Origin: Bradyrhizobium sp. CCGB12
GTDB lineage: Bacteria > Pseudomonadota > Alphaproteobacteria > Rhizobiales > Xanthobacteraceae
Assembly: GCF_024199845.1 (NCBI RefSeq)
Contig: NZ_JANADO010000001.1
Span: forward strand, 8,668,001 to 8,732,000
DNA length: 64,000 nucleotides
Direction: 5' to 3'
The notes below the pieces were generated by a model. That model worked only from the letters and a program-made list of their open reading frames with translations. It was not told where the DNA came from and did no database searches. A program made the position numbers and the translations under genes. Positions 42,844-51,993 of this stretch are shown one piece after another. How positions within the stretch are numbered: position 1 is the first letter of the stretch; the number at the start of each line of letters is the position of its first letter.

Positions 42844-44829
42844 ATGTCCGGAACCAAAATCCTCTGGGGACAGGTGATCGTCGTCGGCCTGATTGTTTTG
42901 CTCGCCATCTGGGGAGCAACCGAATGGACGGCTTGGCGGCTCGCCTGGCAACCAGAGCTTGGACGGCCCTGGTTCGAACTGTTCGGATTCAAGGTATATT
43001 ACCCGCCGGTCTTCTTTTGGTGGTGGTTCGTCTACGATGCCTATGCGCCTCAGGTCTTCGTCGAGGGGGCCTTCATCGCGGCGTCAGGGACTTTCGTGTC
43101 GATCGCGGCAGCGATCGGCATGTCGGTCTGGCGAGCGCGCGAGGCCAAGAACGTCGAGACCTATGGCTCGGCGCGCTGGGCTGATGCGGAAGAGGTTCGA
43201 GCGGCCGGACTTCTCGGTCCGGATGGTGTGGTGCTGGGGAGGCTCGACCATGACTACCTCCGCCATGACGGACCGGAGCACGTGTTGTGTTTTGCGCCCA
43301 CCCGGTCGGGCAAAGGTGTCGGCCTCGTCGTTCCTTCGTTGCTGGCTTGGTCCGGATCGGCCATCGTTCACGACATCAAGGGTGAGAACTGGCAACTGAC
43401 CGCCGGCTTCCGCTCGCGACATGGCCGCGTCCTGCTATTCGACCCGACCAACCCGAAGTCTTCGGCCTACAATCCGCTCCTTGAGGTCCGGCGTGGGGAA
43501 TGGGAGGTTCGCGACGTCCAGAATGTCGCCGATGTCCTGGTCGACCCTGAAGGTTCACTCGACAAGCGGAACCATTGGGAGAAGACCAGTCATTCGCTCC
43601 TGGTCGGCGCCATCCTCCATGTCCTCTATGCCGAGGCAGACAAGACCTTGGCTGGCGTGGCCGCATTCCTGTCCGATCCGAAGCGGCCGATTGAAGCGAC
43701 GTTGAAGGCGATGATGACCACGCGGCACCTGGGTGAGCAGGGGGCTCATCCCGTGGTCGCCTCGACCGCGCGCGAGCTTCTCAACAAATCCGAGAATGAA
43801 CGCTCCGGCGTCCTGTCCACGGCGATGTCTTTCCTGGGGCTGTACCGCGATCCCGTCGTGGCCAAGGTGACCTGCCGATGCGACTGGCGGATCGCGGATC
43901 TGATCGCCGATAGCCGCCCAACGACGCTCTACCTGGTGGTGCCTCCCTCCGATATTTCGCGGACCAAGCCCCTCATCCGCCTGGTGCTGAACCAGATCGG
44001 CCGGCGCCTAACCGAGGACTTGCACGCCCGCGATAGTCGGCATCGCATTCTGATGATGCTCGACGAGTTCCCGGCGCTGGGGCGGCTAGATTTCTTCGAG
44101 TCCGCACTCGCCTTCATGGCGGGGTACGGCATCAAGAGTTTCTTGATCGCGCAGTCGCTCAATCAGATCGAAAAAGCTTACGGGCCCAACAACGCCATTC
44201 TCGACAACTGCCACGTCCGCGTCAGCTTCGCGACCAACGACGAGCGGACCGCGAAGCGGGTGTCCGACGCGCTGGGCACGGCTACCGAAATGAGAGCCAT
44301 GAAGAACTATGCCGGGCACAGGTTGAACCCCTGGCTGGGGCACCTCATGGTCTCACGACAGGAGACGGCGAGGCCGCTCTTGACCCCAGGCGAGGTCATG
44401 CAGCTTCCGTCGATGGACGAGATCGTCATGGTGGCGGGCACGCCGCCAATCCGAGCGAAGAAAGTCCGCTACTACGAGGATCGGCGGTTCACTGAGCGAC
44501 TTCTGCCACCACCCGATCCGTCGAGGGCCGGCCGATCATCGCGAACGGACGGATGGTCAACGCTTGGAACGCTAAAGCCGGCGCTACTTCCAACCAACAG
44601 GGGGCAAGGAGAGGAAGACACGGCGAACAGCGGCCTTCGCCGCGAGCCCGAGCTCCCCGATCACATCGCGATCGTCAAAGAAACAACCGAACCGACGCCG
44701 GTCGAGGAATTTGCCGTCGTTCTTGACGACGACGAGGATGCGGTCCGTCAGTCCCGGCTCATTCGCCAGCAGATGCGTGGTGTCGCCCGTCAGGTCGCCA
44801 TGGATCCGAATGACGGCATGGAGCTCTGA
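42844..44829 (+). CDS. traG: Coupling protein TraG/VirD4
   Basis: 661 residues, full length. Two N-terminal membrane segments (VIVVGLIVLLAIWGATEW and FIAASGTFVSIAAAIGM) anchor it. Walker A is FAPTRSGKGVG (K157), followed by IVHDIKGENW; Walker B is ILMMLDEFPALGRL, then the conserved FLIAQSLNQI. It links the relaxosome to the secretion channel and pumps the DNA strand. The C-terminal ~120 residues are acidic and variable. Confidence 0.95.
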   Translation: MSGTKILWGQVIVVGLIVLLAIWGATEWTAWRLAWQPELGRPWFELFGFKVYYPPVFFWWWFVYDAYAPQVFVEGAFIAASGTFVSIAAAIGMSVWRAREAKNVETYGSARWADAEEVRAAGLLGPDGVVLGRLDHDYLRHDGPEHVLCFAPTRSGKGVGLVVPSLLAWSGSAIVHDIKGENWQLTAGFRSRHGRVLLFDPTNPKSSAYNPLLEVRRGEWEVRDVQNVADVLVDPEGSLDKRNHWEKTSHSLLVGAILHVLYAEADKTLAGVAAFLSDPKRPIEATLKAMMTTRHLGEQGAHPVVASTARELLNKSENERSGVLSTAMSFLGLYRDPVVAKVTCRCDWRIADLIADSRPTTLYLVVPPSDISRTKPLIRLVLNQIGRRLTEDLHARDSRHRILMMLDEFPALGRLDFFESALAFMAGYGIKSFLIAQSLNQIEKAYGPNNAILDNCHVRVSFATNDERTAKRVSDALGTATEMRAMKNYAGHRLNPWLGHLMVSRQETARPLLTPGEVMQLPSMDEIVMVAGTPPIRAKKVRYYEDRRFTERLLPPPDPSRAGRSSRTDGWSTLGTLKPALLPTNRGQGEEDTANSGLRREPELPDHIAIVKETTEPTPVEEFAVVLDDDEDAVRQSRLIRQQMRGVARQVAMDPNDGMEL

Positions 44830-44835
44830 GGTAAC

Positions 44836-45261
44836 ATGCGCGACCGGATGAACGTCTATTTCCCGCCGGAACTTCTGAAACAGGTCTCGGAGCTTGCCGA
44901 TCGCAAGAATCTTTCCCGGTCTGCGATCGTGGAGGCAGCCGTTACTTCGTTTTTGTCACCGGATGGAGCGGACAGGCGGGAGGCGGCGTTTACCCGTCGT
45001 CTTGATCGGCTGTCGCGCCAGATGCAGAGGCTGGAGCGCGACGTTGGTTTGACGGCGGAGACCTTGGCCCTCTTCATCCGTTTCTGGCTGACGATCACGC
45101 CGTCGCTACCCAACGACGCGCAGCCTGCTGCGCAGGCAAAAGGCCGGGAACGTTTTGAAGGATTTGTCCAGGCACTCGGGCGGCGCTTGCAAAAGGGGCA
45201 AAGCTTTCTCCGCGAGATTCCTGAAGATATCCGCCACGAGGAACCTATCGAGGAGACCTGA
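44836..45261 (+). CDS. CopG/ribbon-helix-helix family protein
   Basis: 141 residues. MRDRMNVYFPPELLKQVSELADRK gives the ribbon and first helix, followed by NLSRSAIVEAAVTSFL for the second, a standard ribbon-helix-helix DNA-binding unit. The rest is a helix with heptad-like leucines (DRLSRQMQRLERDVGLTAETLAL) and a variable tail. In related elements this gene stands between traG and trbB and probably regulates the trb operon. Here the link to trbB is broken by an inserted transporter gene. Confidence 0.8.
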   Translation: MRDRMNVYFPPELLKQVSELADRKNLSRSAIVEAAVTSFLSPDGADRREAAFTRRLDRLSRQMQRLERDVGLTAETLALFIRFWLTITPSLPNDAQPAAQAKGRERFEGFVQALGRRLQKGQSFLREIPEDIRHEEPIEET

Positions 45262-45294
45262 CTGAGCGTCCTGGATTTACTATCGCGCCGTCCC

Positions 45295-45320
45295 TTCTTT
45301 TTCTACGCCAGCCTACGACC
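45295..45320 (+). repeat. Left 26-bp direct repeat flanking the MFS cassette
   Basis: Begins ttctttttctacgccagcct and is identical over 26 bp to 46768-46793. The copies lie 1473 bp apart in the same orientation, on either side of the transporter gene. Confidence 0.9.
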
Positions 45321-45395
45321 CCAGCAACTTAGCCGAACTAACGAAAAGCTGGTCGCGCTATCGGCTCACACAAGCTGAGAGCAAAAGGGGCCAGC

Positions 45396-46706
45396 ATGCA
45401 AATCTCAACAGCATGGCGTCGAATCGCGAGCGTTTTTCTCCCTTTTGCCGCTGGATACTATCTTTCGTATTTGTTTCGAACGATTAACGCTGTGATCGCC
45501 GGCCATCTCAGCTCGGATGCCGGGCTTGGGACTGCCGACCTCGGATTGCTCACGTCAGTCTATTTCCTGGTATTCGCAGCAGCTCAGATCCCCGTCGGCA
45601 TCTTGCTGGACCGCTTTGGTCCCCGTCGCGTCCAGAGTGCTCTGCTTTTGATCGCCGCTGCGGGCGCCGGCTTATTCGCAGCGTCGACCAGCTTCCTGTT
45701 ACTCTTGATCGCGCGCGCAATGATTGGGCTCGGTGTGTCGGCGGCGCTGACGGCAGGACTCAAGTCCATCATCATCTGGTTTCCCAGGGAACGAGTTGCC
45801 CTGCTCAACGGCTACATGATCATGTTGGGCTCGCTCGGAGCGGTGACCGCCACGGCTCCTGCCGAACACTTACTCACCTGGATGGGCTGGCGGCAGCTCT
45901 TCGAGATCCTGGCGGCGGCTACCGGTGCGACGGCCATTCTCATCTACGTCATGGTGCCTGAGCGAGGCCTTATCCCGTCAACAGCGTCCGCCACCCTTAG
46001 CTCCGTTTTCGGCGATCGGCGCTTCTGGCGAATGGCCCCCTTGTCGGCGACTTGCGTTGGATCGTCCTGGTCCTTGCAGGGATTGTGGGCATCGCCGTGG
46101 CTGACCGACGTAGAGGGGTTTGATCGCGCAAGTCTCGTCAGACAGCTGCTCATAATGTCGATCGCACTTAGCGGCGGCGCCTGGTTGTTAGGTACGACGG
46201 TCCATTACCTCAAACGGAGAGAAATCGGGCCGGAGACGATTTTAGCGACGGTTGCAGTGTTGCTTATTGCAGCAGAGCTAGCTCTAATTCTGCAAGCGCC
46301 TCTGCCGTCCGTCTTGCCCTGGTCCGTTGTCGCAATCGTCGGAACGGCAACCGCGGTCAGCTTCGCGGTGATGGCGGACTACTTTCCGCCGGAACTTGCC
46401 GGTCGGGCGAACGGCGCCTTGAACGTCCTGCACTTTGGTTGGGCATTTCTGGCCCAATACGCGACGGGCCTGATCCTGGAGCAGTGGCCCACAGAGGATG
46501 GTCATAGATCCGTTGTGGCCTATCAAGTCGCGTTCGGTCTTAACGTCCTAATCCAGGTCTGGGCGTTGGTCTGGTTCGCGGTACCTTGGCTCAAATCCTC
46601 CACGTCACGAATAGGTTCAATTCCTTCCATCATACCGGTCAGTGCTTTCGACGCGATCGGAGCAAGCATTTTCTGTGAGCAAATCGATGACGATGCAGAA
46701 TGGTGA
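45396..46706 (+). CDS. MFS transporter inserted between copG and trbB
   Basis: 436 residues with about twelve membrane segments. The family signature in loop 2-3 is GILLDRFGPRRVQS, and TM4 reads LIARAMIGLGVSAALTAG. A second, weaker copy of the pattern is present in the C-terminal half. The last ~30 residues are polar. The substrate is unknown; related proteins export or import organic anions. It interrupts the traG-copG-trbB order found in other elements and is bounded by 26-bp direct repeats, so it is cargo, not part of the transfer machinery. It has its own start 75 nt past the left repeat, and being co-oriented could share the trb transcript. Confidence 0.85.
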   Translation: MQISTAWRRIASVFLPFAAGYYLSYLFRTINAVIAGHLSSDAGLGTADLGLLTSVYFLVFAAAQIPVGILLDRFGPRRVQSALLLIAAAGAGLFAASTSFLLLLIARAMIGLGVSAALTAGLKSIIIWFPRERVALLNGYMIMLGSLGAVTATAPAEHLLTWMGWRQLFEILAAATGATAILIYVMVPERGLIPSTASATLSSVFGDRRFWRMAPLSATCVGSSWSLQGLWASPWLTDVEGFDRASLVRQLLIMSIALSGGAWLLGTTVHYLKRREIGPETILATVAVLLIAAELALILQAPLPSVLPWSVVAIVGTATAVSFAVMADYFPPELAGRANGALNVLHFGWAFLAQYATGLILEQWPTEDGHRSVVAYQVAFGLNVLIQVWALVWFAVPWLKSSTSRIGSIPSIIPVSAFDAIGASIFCEQIDDDAEW

Positions 46707-46767
46707 ACTGCGCGACCTGCAACGAATCGATACGGCCGAGTGGGCGTCAAATAGCTGTTCGAGACCT

Positions 46768-46793
46768 TTCTTTTTCTACGCCAGCCTACGACC
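46768..46793 (+). repeat. Right 26-bp direct repeat flanking the MFS cassette
   Basis: Identical to 45295-45320. It lies 65 bp before the trbB start, so it probably represents the original copG-trbB intergenic sequence. Confidence 0.9.
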
Positions 46794-46858
46794 ATTGAAA
46801 GTGCTTGTTGCAGCAAATCGATAAGTGCCTCTTCTAATTATCCCTATCTGAGGGCCGT

Positions 46859-47851
46859 GTGTGGATGCCCTCATTCGGTGGGGCGACGGTGGCAATCCAT
46901 TCCCTTCAATCGGAAGCGAATTCGCGCGGCGCGCGAATGCTGCGCAGCGCGCTTGGCGCAGCGATTGCCGGCTACCTCGAAGATGAAGCGATTATCGAGG
47001 TCATGCTCAACCCGGATGGGCGGCTGTGGATCGATCGGTTGTCGAATGGCCTGATGGACACAGGCGAAACTCTATCCGCAGCGGATGGTGAGCGCATTGT
47101 TCGCCTGGTGGCTCATCACGTAGGCGCAGAGGTGCATGCCGGCGCGCCGCGGGTTTCGGCTGAACTGCCTGGAACCGGCGAGCGCTTCGAAGGTCTCTTG
47201 CCGCCGGTCGTTGCAGCTCCTGCTTTCGCGATCCGCAAGCCCGCGGTCGCCGTGTTTACGCTCGACGACTATGTCGCCAAGGGGATCATGACCTTGGAGC
47301 AGGCCGAGATCCTGAAGAGCGCGGTTGCCGCGCGCAAGAACATCCTCGTCGCCGGTGGGACATCGACCGGCAAGACGACGTTGGCGAATGCGCTCCTGGC
47401 CGAGGTGGCAAAGAGCTCCGATCGGGTCGTTCTGATCGAAGATACCCGCGAACTTCAGTGCAAGGCGCCCAATCTTGTGGCGCTGCGGACCAAGGACGGC
47501 GTTGCCACGCTGTCGGACCTTGTCCGCTCCTCGCTCCGACTACGCCCTGATCGCATCCCCGTTGGCGAGGTCCGCGGTGCCGAAGCGCTCGACTTGCTCA
47601 AGGCTTGGGGCACCGGCCATCCCGGTGGCATCGGCACTATTCATGCGGGCACCGCGCTCGGCGCGCTGCGACGGCTCGAGCAACTTATCCAGGAAGCCGT
47701 CGTCACGGTTCCGCGCGCCCTGATCGCCGAAACCATCAACGTTGTCGCCGTGCTTGTCGGCCGCGGCGTCGATCGTCGTCTCGCGGAGCTCACCCTCGTC
47801 TCAGGGCTCGGGCCCGCTGGCGACTACGGCCTTTCATCAGCAGGAGACTGA
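46859..47851 (+). CDS. trbB: Secretion ATPase TrbB (VirB11 type)
   Basis: 330 residues. [18 protein letters not shown] is Walker A (K172), [11 protein letters not shown] the Asp box, [20 protein letters not shown]alker B, and [12 protein letters not shown] the His box. The hexameric ATPase powers pilus assembly at the inner membrane. The GTG at 46859 and an ATG at 46865 are both possible starts. First gene of the trb operon; the transporter cassette lies directly upstream, so its promoter may have changed. Confidence 0.95.
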   Translation: MWMPSFGGATVAIHSLQSEANSRGARMLRSALGAAIAGYLEDEAIIEVMLNPDGRLWIDRLSNGLMDTGETLSAADGERIVRLVAHHVGAEVHAGAPRVSAELPGTGERFEGLLPPVVAAPAFAIRKPAVAVFTLDDYVAKGIMTLEQAEILKSAVAARKNILVAGGTSTGKTTLANALLAEVAKSSDRVVLIEDTRELQCKAPNLVALRTKDGVATLSDLVRSSLRLRPDRIPVGEVRGAEALDLLKAWGTGHPGGIGTIHAGTALGALRRLEQLIQEAVVTVPRALIAETINVVAVLVGRGVDRRLAELTLVSGLGPAGDYGLSSAGD

Positions 47852-47852
47852 C

Positions 47853-48179
47853 ATGCGTCAGCAAATATGCCTTCTTCGAAATGCGGCTTCACTGACCGCC
47901 TTCGGTACCCTTGTTTTGGCGGCAGCGCCTGCATGGGCGGCTGGGTCGAACATGCCGTGGGAGCAGCCACTCAATCAGATCCTGCAGTCGGTCGAAGGCC
48001 CCGTCGCGAAGATCATCGCCGTCATCATCATCGTCGTGACCGGGCTGACGCTCGCGTTCGGCGATTCGTCCGGTGGGTTCCGCAGGCTGATCCAGATCGT
48101 GTTCGGCCTGTCGATCGCGTTTGCGGCGTCGAGCTTCTTTCTGTCGTTCTTTTCGTTCGGCGGCGGCGTGGTGATCTGA
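47853..48179 (+). CDS. trbC: Pilin TrbC (VirB2 family)
   Basis: 108 residues. A signal peptide ends ...APAWAAGSN, followed by two membrane helices (AKIIAVIIIVVTGLTLAFG and LIQIVFGLSIAFAASSFFLS). TrbC-type pilins are trimmed and cyclised by TraF. It starts one base after the trbB stop codon and ends overlapping trbD (TGATG). Confidence 0.9.
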   Translation: MRQQICLLRNAASLTAFGTLVLAAAPAWAAGSNMPWEQPLNQILQSVEGPVAKIIAVIIIVVTGLTLAFGDSSGGFRRLIQIVFGLSIAFAASSFFLSFFSFGGGVVI

Positions 48180-48442
48180 TGCATGAGCAGGTCACAGGCT
48201 TTGTCGTCCCCGTTCATCGAGCGCTCACTGAGCCAATCCTAATGGGCGGCGCGCCGCGGTCAGTCGCGATCGTTAACGGCACGCTGGCAGCAGCCCTTGG
48301 ACTTGGACTGCGGCTGTGGATCACGGGTCTCGTGCTCTGGTTCATTGGTCACATGGCCGCCGTCTGGGCCGCAAAACGCGACCCTGACTTCGTCGACGTG
48401 GTGCGCCGGCATCTGCGCATTCCCGGCCATCTCAACACCTGA
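48179..48442 (+). CDS. trbD: TrbD (VirB3 family) inner-membrane protein
   Basis: 87 residues. GFVVPVHRALTEPILMGGAPR is typical of TrbD, and the hydrophobic middle (LGLRLWITGLVLWFIGHMAAV) gives one or two membrane spans. It associates with the TrbE ATPase. Start and stop of trbC and trbD overlap. Confidence 0.9.
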   Translation: MHEQVTGFVVPVHRALTEPILMGGAPRSVAIVNGTLAAALGLGLRLWITGLVLWFIGHMAAVWAAKRDPDFVDVVRRHLRIPGHLNT

Positions 48443-48452
48443 GCTCACGGTC

Positions 48453-50894
48453 ATGATGAACCTTGCCGAATACCGCCATTCCAACGCGCGTCTCGCTGAC
48501 TTCCTGCCTTGGGCTGCTCTCGTCGACGAGGGAATCATCCTGAACAAGGATGGCTCGTTCCAGCGGACAGCAAAGTTCCGGGGACCCGACCTCGATAGCG
48601 CGGTGCCGGCTGAGCTTGTCGGCGTCGCCGGCCGTTTGAACAACGCCTTGCGTCGCCTGGGATCCGGATGGGCCGTGTTTGTCGAGGCGCAGCGTCATTT
48701 TGCGGGCGCATACCCGCCGAACACCTTTCCGGATGTCGCATCCGCACTGGTTGACGCCGAGCGCCGGGCTCAATTCGAGGAAGCGGGCGCCCATTATGAG
48801 TCCAGCTATTATCTGACGTTCCTCTATCTGCCGCCGGAAGAGGGGGCGGCCAAGGCAGAGCGATTGCTCTATGAGGGCCGCGATCGCACCGTTGGAGCCG
48901 ACGCGCGCGAGGTGCTGCGCGGGTTTATCGATCAAACCAGCCGTGTACTGCAACTCGTTGAAGGGTTCATGCCCGAATGCGCCTGGCTGGATGATCAGGA
49001 CACGCTGACCTATCTGCACTCGACGATCTCGACCAAGCGTCACCGCGTTCGCGTGCCCGAAATTCCCATGTACATCGATGCGCTGTTGGCAGACCAGCCG
49101 CTGACCGGCGGGCTCGAGCCGATGCTGGGCTCAGCCAACGTCCGGGTTCTGACGATTGTCGGCTTTCCCGGCGCGACGACGCCGGGAATTCTGGACGATC
49201 TGAATCGTCTGGCATTCTCCTATCGCTGGTCGACCCGCGCGATTATGCTCGACAAGACTGATGCCTCCAAGCTCCTGACTAAGATTCGCCGGCAGTGGTT
49301 TGCCAAGCGAAAGTCGATTGGCACCATTCTCAAGGAGGTCATGACCAACGAGGCGTCGACGCTCCTTGACACCGACGCTCACAACAAGGCGATGGACGCC
49401 GACGCGGCGCTGCAAGAGCTGGGGTCGGATCAGATCGGACAAGCTTTTGTCACGGCGACCATCACCGTCTGGGACGGGGATCCCGGTGCAGCCGATGAAA
49501 AGCTCCGCCTGGTCGAAAAGGTCATTCAGAGCCGCGATTTCACCTGCATGATCGAGACGGTGAACGCCGTTGAAGCCTGGCTCGGCAGTCTGCCAGGGCA
49601 CGTCTACGCCAACGTGCGGCAGCCACCGGTTTCGACCCTCAATCTCACCCACATGATTCCGATGTCGGCCGTGTGGGCGGGCGAGGCGAGGGATCTGCAT
49701 TTCAAGGGGCCACCCCTCCTGTTCGGGAAGACCGAGGGATCGACACCGTTCCGGTTCTCGCTTCACGTTGGCGACGTCGGCCATACCCTGGTGGTCGGAC
49801 CGACAGGCGCGGGAAAGTCGGTGCTCCTGGCCTTAATGGCGCTGCAATTCCGCCGCTACCCGAATGCTCAGGTCTTCGCGTTCGATTTTGGCGGCTCGAT
49901 CCGGGCGGCTGCGCTCGCCATGGGCGGAGACTGGCACGACCTCGGCGGTGCGTTGACTGATGGAGGCGACCAGTCCGTCGCGCTACAACCGCTGGCCTGG
50001 ATCGACGATCCTTCCGAGCGTGGATGGGCCACGGAGTGGATTGGCGCGATCCTGGCACGGGAAAAGGTCGAGATCACTCCGGAGGTCAAGGATCATCTGT
50101 GGTCGGCGTTGACGTCTCTTGCCTCGGCGGCGATGCAGGAGCGTACTCTAACCGGCCTGTCGGTCCTGCTGCAATCGAACTCCCTGAAACGCGCCCTGCA
50201 ACCCTATTGCCTGGGCGGTCCCTCGGGGCGCCTGCTCGATGCCGAATTCGAACGCCTTGGCGAGGCCTCGGTCCAGACGTTTGAGACAGAAGGTCTGATT
50301 GGGACGAGCGCAGCGCCCGCCGTGCTGGCGTATCTCTTCCATCGTATCGGGGATCGCCTCGACGGCCGGCCGACCCTGCTGATTGTCGATGAAGGTTGGC
50401 TTGCCCTCGACGATGAGGACTTTGCTGGCCAGCTTCGCGAATGGCTGAAGACGCTTCGGAAGAAGAATGCGTCCGTTATCTTCGCCACCCAGTCGCTTTC
50501 GGACATCGATGGCTCCGCGATCGCTCCGGCGATCATCGAAAGCTGCCCAACGCGCCTGCTACTGCCGAACGAACGGGCGATTGAACCGCAAATTACCGCG
50601 ATTTATCGCCGCTTCGGCCTCAATGACCGCCAAATCGAGCTCCTGAGCCGGGCCACGCCGAAGCGCGACTACTACTGCCAGTCCCGCCGGGGCAACCGGA
50701 TGTTTGAACTTGGCCTTGGCGAGATTGCACTCGCATTCACCGCAGCCTCTTCCAAGACCGACCAGGCTGCCATCGCGCAGCTCCTCAGCGAATATGGACC
50801 CGATGGCTTCGTGCCCGCCTGGCTCCAGCACCGTGGCGTCGACTGGGCCACAGATCTGATCCCCAATCTCGTCAATCTGGAGAAATCGCAATGA
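48453..50894 (+). CDS. trbE: Secretion ATPase TrbE (VirB4 family)
   Basis: 813 residues, full length. The N-terminal CagE/TrbE domain (LAEYRHSNARLADFLPWAAL) is followed by a P-loop domain with VVGPTGAGKSVLLALM (K455), PTLLIVDEGWLALDDE (Walker B) and FATQSLSDI. It drives substrate movement and pilus biogenesis with TrbB and TraG. A second ATG at 48456 is also possible. Its last four bases overlap trbJ. Confidence 0.95.
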   Translation: MMNLAEYRHSNARLADFLPWAALVDEGIILNKDGSFQRTAKFRGPDLDSAVPAELVGVAGRLNNALRRLGSGWAVFVEAQRHFAGAYPPNTFPDVASALVDAERRAQFEEAGAHYESSYYLTFLYLPPEEGAAKAERLLYEGRDRTVGADAREVLRGFIDQTSRVLQLVEGFMPECAWLDDQDTLTYLHSTISTKRHRVRVPEIPMYIDALLADQPLTGGLEPMLGSANVRVLTIVGFPGATTPGILDDLNRLAFSYRWSTRAIMLDKTDASKLLTKIRRQWFAKRKSIGTILKEVMTNEASTLLDTDAHNKAMDADAALQELGSDQIGQAFVTATITVWDGDPGAADEKLRLVEKVIQSRDFTCMIETVNAVEAWLGSLPGHVYANVRQPPVSTLNLTHMIPMSAVWAGEARDLHFKGPPLLFGKTEGSTPFRFSLHVGDVGHTLVVGPTGAGKSVLLALMALQFRRYPNAQVFAFDFGGSIRAAALAMGGDWHDLGGALTDGGDQSVALQPLAWIDDPSERGWATEWIGAILAREKVEITPEVKDHLWSALTSLASAAMQERTLTGLSVLLQSNSLKRALQPYCLGGPSGRLLDAEFERLGEASVQTFETEGLIGTSAAPAVLAYLFHRIGDRLDGRPTLLIVDEGWLALDDEDFAGQLREWLKTLRKKNASVIFATQSLSDIDGSAIAPAIIESCPTRLLLPNERAIEPQITAIYRRFGLNDRQIELLSRATPKRDYYCQSRRGNRMFELGLGEIALAFTAASSKTDQAAIAQLLSEYGPDGFVPAWLQHRGVDWATDLIPNLVNLEKSQ

Positions 50895-51622
50895 GGCGAC
50901 TTGGCCTATTGGCGGCCGCTGGCACAGTCGCGCTGGTGCTTGGCGTCACGGTGCCCGCACGGGCGCAGTGGATCGTGTTTGATCCCAACAATTACGTCCA
51001 GAATGTCCTGACCGCCGCGCGGGAGCTCCAGCAAATCAGCAACCAGATCACCTCGTTGCAGAACGAGGCACAGATGCTGATCAATCAGGCCAAGAATCTG
51101 GCAAACCTGCCGTATTCGTCGCTGCAGCAACTGCAATCATCGATCCAACGGACCCAGCAATTGCTGGCCCAGGCACAGCGCATCGCCTACGACGTCCAGC
51201 AGATCGATCGCGCGTTCTCGACCACCTATGCGCCGGTCACCGGCAGCCAGTCCAACCAGGTTTTTATCACCAACGCTCAATCGCGGTGGCAGAATTCTGT
51301 CGCTGCTTTGCAGGATTCACTCCGTGTCCAGGCCGGAATCGTCGGCAACCTCGAAACGAACCGCATCCAAACGTCAGCGCTCGTAACATCAAGTCAGGGT
51401 GCCAGTGGCGCCCTGCAAGCAACCCAGGCCGGCAATCAGATCCTCGCGCTTCAAGCGCAACAACTCGCCGATCTCACGGCTGCCGTGGCGGCGCAGGGCA
51501 GGGCGCAGAGCCTTGAAGCAGCTCAGCGCGCCTCGGCCCAGGATCAGGGGCGAGAACAGCTCAGGCGGTTCCTGACCCCCGGGCAGGGCTATCAGTCCCA
51601 AGACGTGCGGATGTTCCACTGA
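50891..51622 (+). CDS. trbJ: TrbJ (VirB5-like) secreted channel protein
   Basis: 243 residues. The signal peptide is LLAAAGTVALVLGVTVPARA. The mature part is an extended Gln-rich helical protein with the classic start QWIVFDPNNYVQNVLTAARE, then long coiled segments (QLQSSIQRTQQLLAQAQRI). It is a minor pilus or adhesin component. It overlaps trbE and trbK. Confidence 0.9.
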   Translation: MRRLGLLAAAGTVALVLGVTVPARAQWIVFDPNNYVQNVLTAARELQQISNQITSLQNEAQMLINQAKNLANLPYSSLQQLQSSIQRTQQLLAQAQRIAYDVQQIDRAFSTTYAPVTGSQSNQVFITNAQSRWQNSVAALQDSLRVQAGIVGNLETNRIQTSALVTSSQGASGALQATQAGNQILALQAQQLADLTAAVAAQGRAQSLEAAQRASAQDQGREQLRRFLTPGQGYQSQDVRMFH

Positions 51623-51993
51623 TGACCGATGTAAGAGCGTTCAAGGCGGTGTCGCTGCTTACGACAATCGGCGTATTCGCCGTCGCTGCCTGCACGATTC
51701 AGCTTCGTGGTGGAGAGGTATCTCCGCCGCCGCCCAAGGCTGAGCAGACGACAGGTGCAACGAGCTCAGACCTCGCACGCTGCCGCAGCGTCACTCCGGA
51801 GGACGCGGCAGGCTATCAACTTTGCAAGCGGGTTTGGGACGAAAACCGGCGTCGCTTCTTTGGCAAGAAAGACGGTCCAGCGGTTCCTGGCCGCGATGAT
51901 TCCGCCGCAGGCTTGGTGCCCGCCCCAAAGGATCAGAGTCGGATGCCGCAAGGATATCCGCCCCTGGCGACACCGGACGCGAGCAAGCCATGA
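51622..51993 (+). CDS. trbK: Entry-exclusion lipoprotein-like TrbK (alternative type)
   Basis: 123 residues. A membrane segment ending FAVAACTIQLRG gives a probable lipoprotein cysteine. The conserved centre LARCRSVTPEDAAGYQLCKRVWDENRRRFF is the mark of the TrbK-alt family in alphaproteobacterial trb operons. It likely blocks entry of a second copy of the same element. The tail is Pro-rich. Confidence 0.8.
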   Translation: MTDVRAFKAVSLLTTIGVFAVAACTIQLRGGEVSPPPPKAEQTTGATSSDLARCRSVTPEDAAGYQLCKRVWDENRRRFFGKKDGPAVPGRDDSAAGLVPAPKDQSRMPQGYPPLATPDASKP

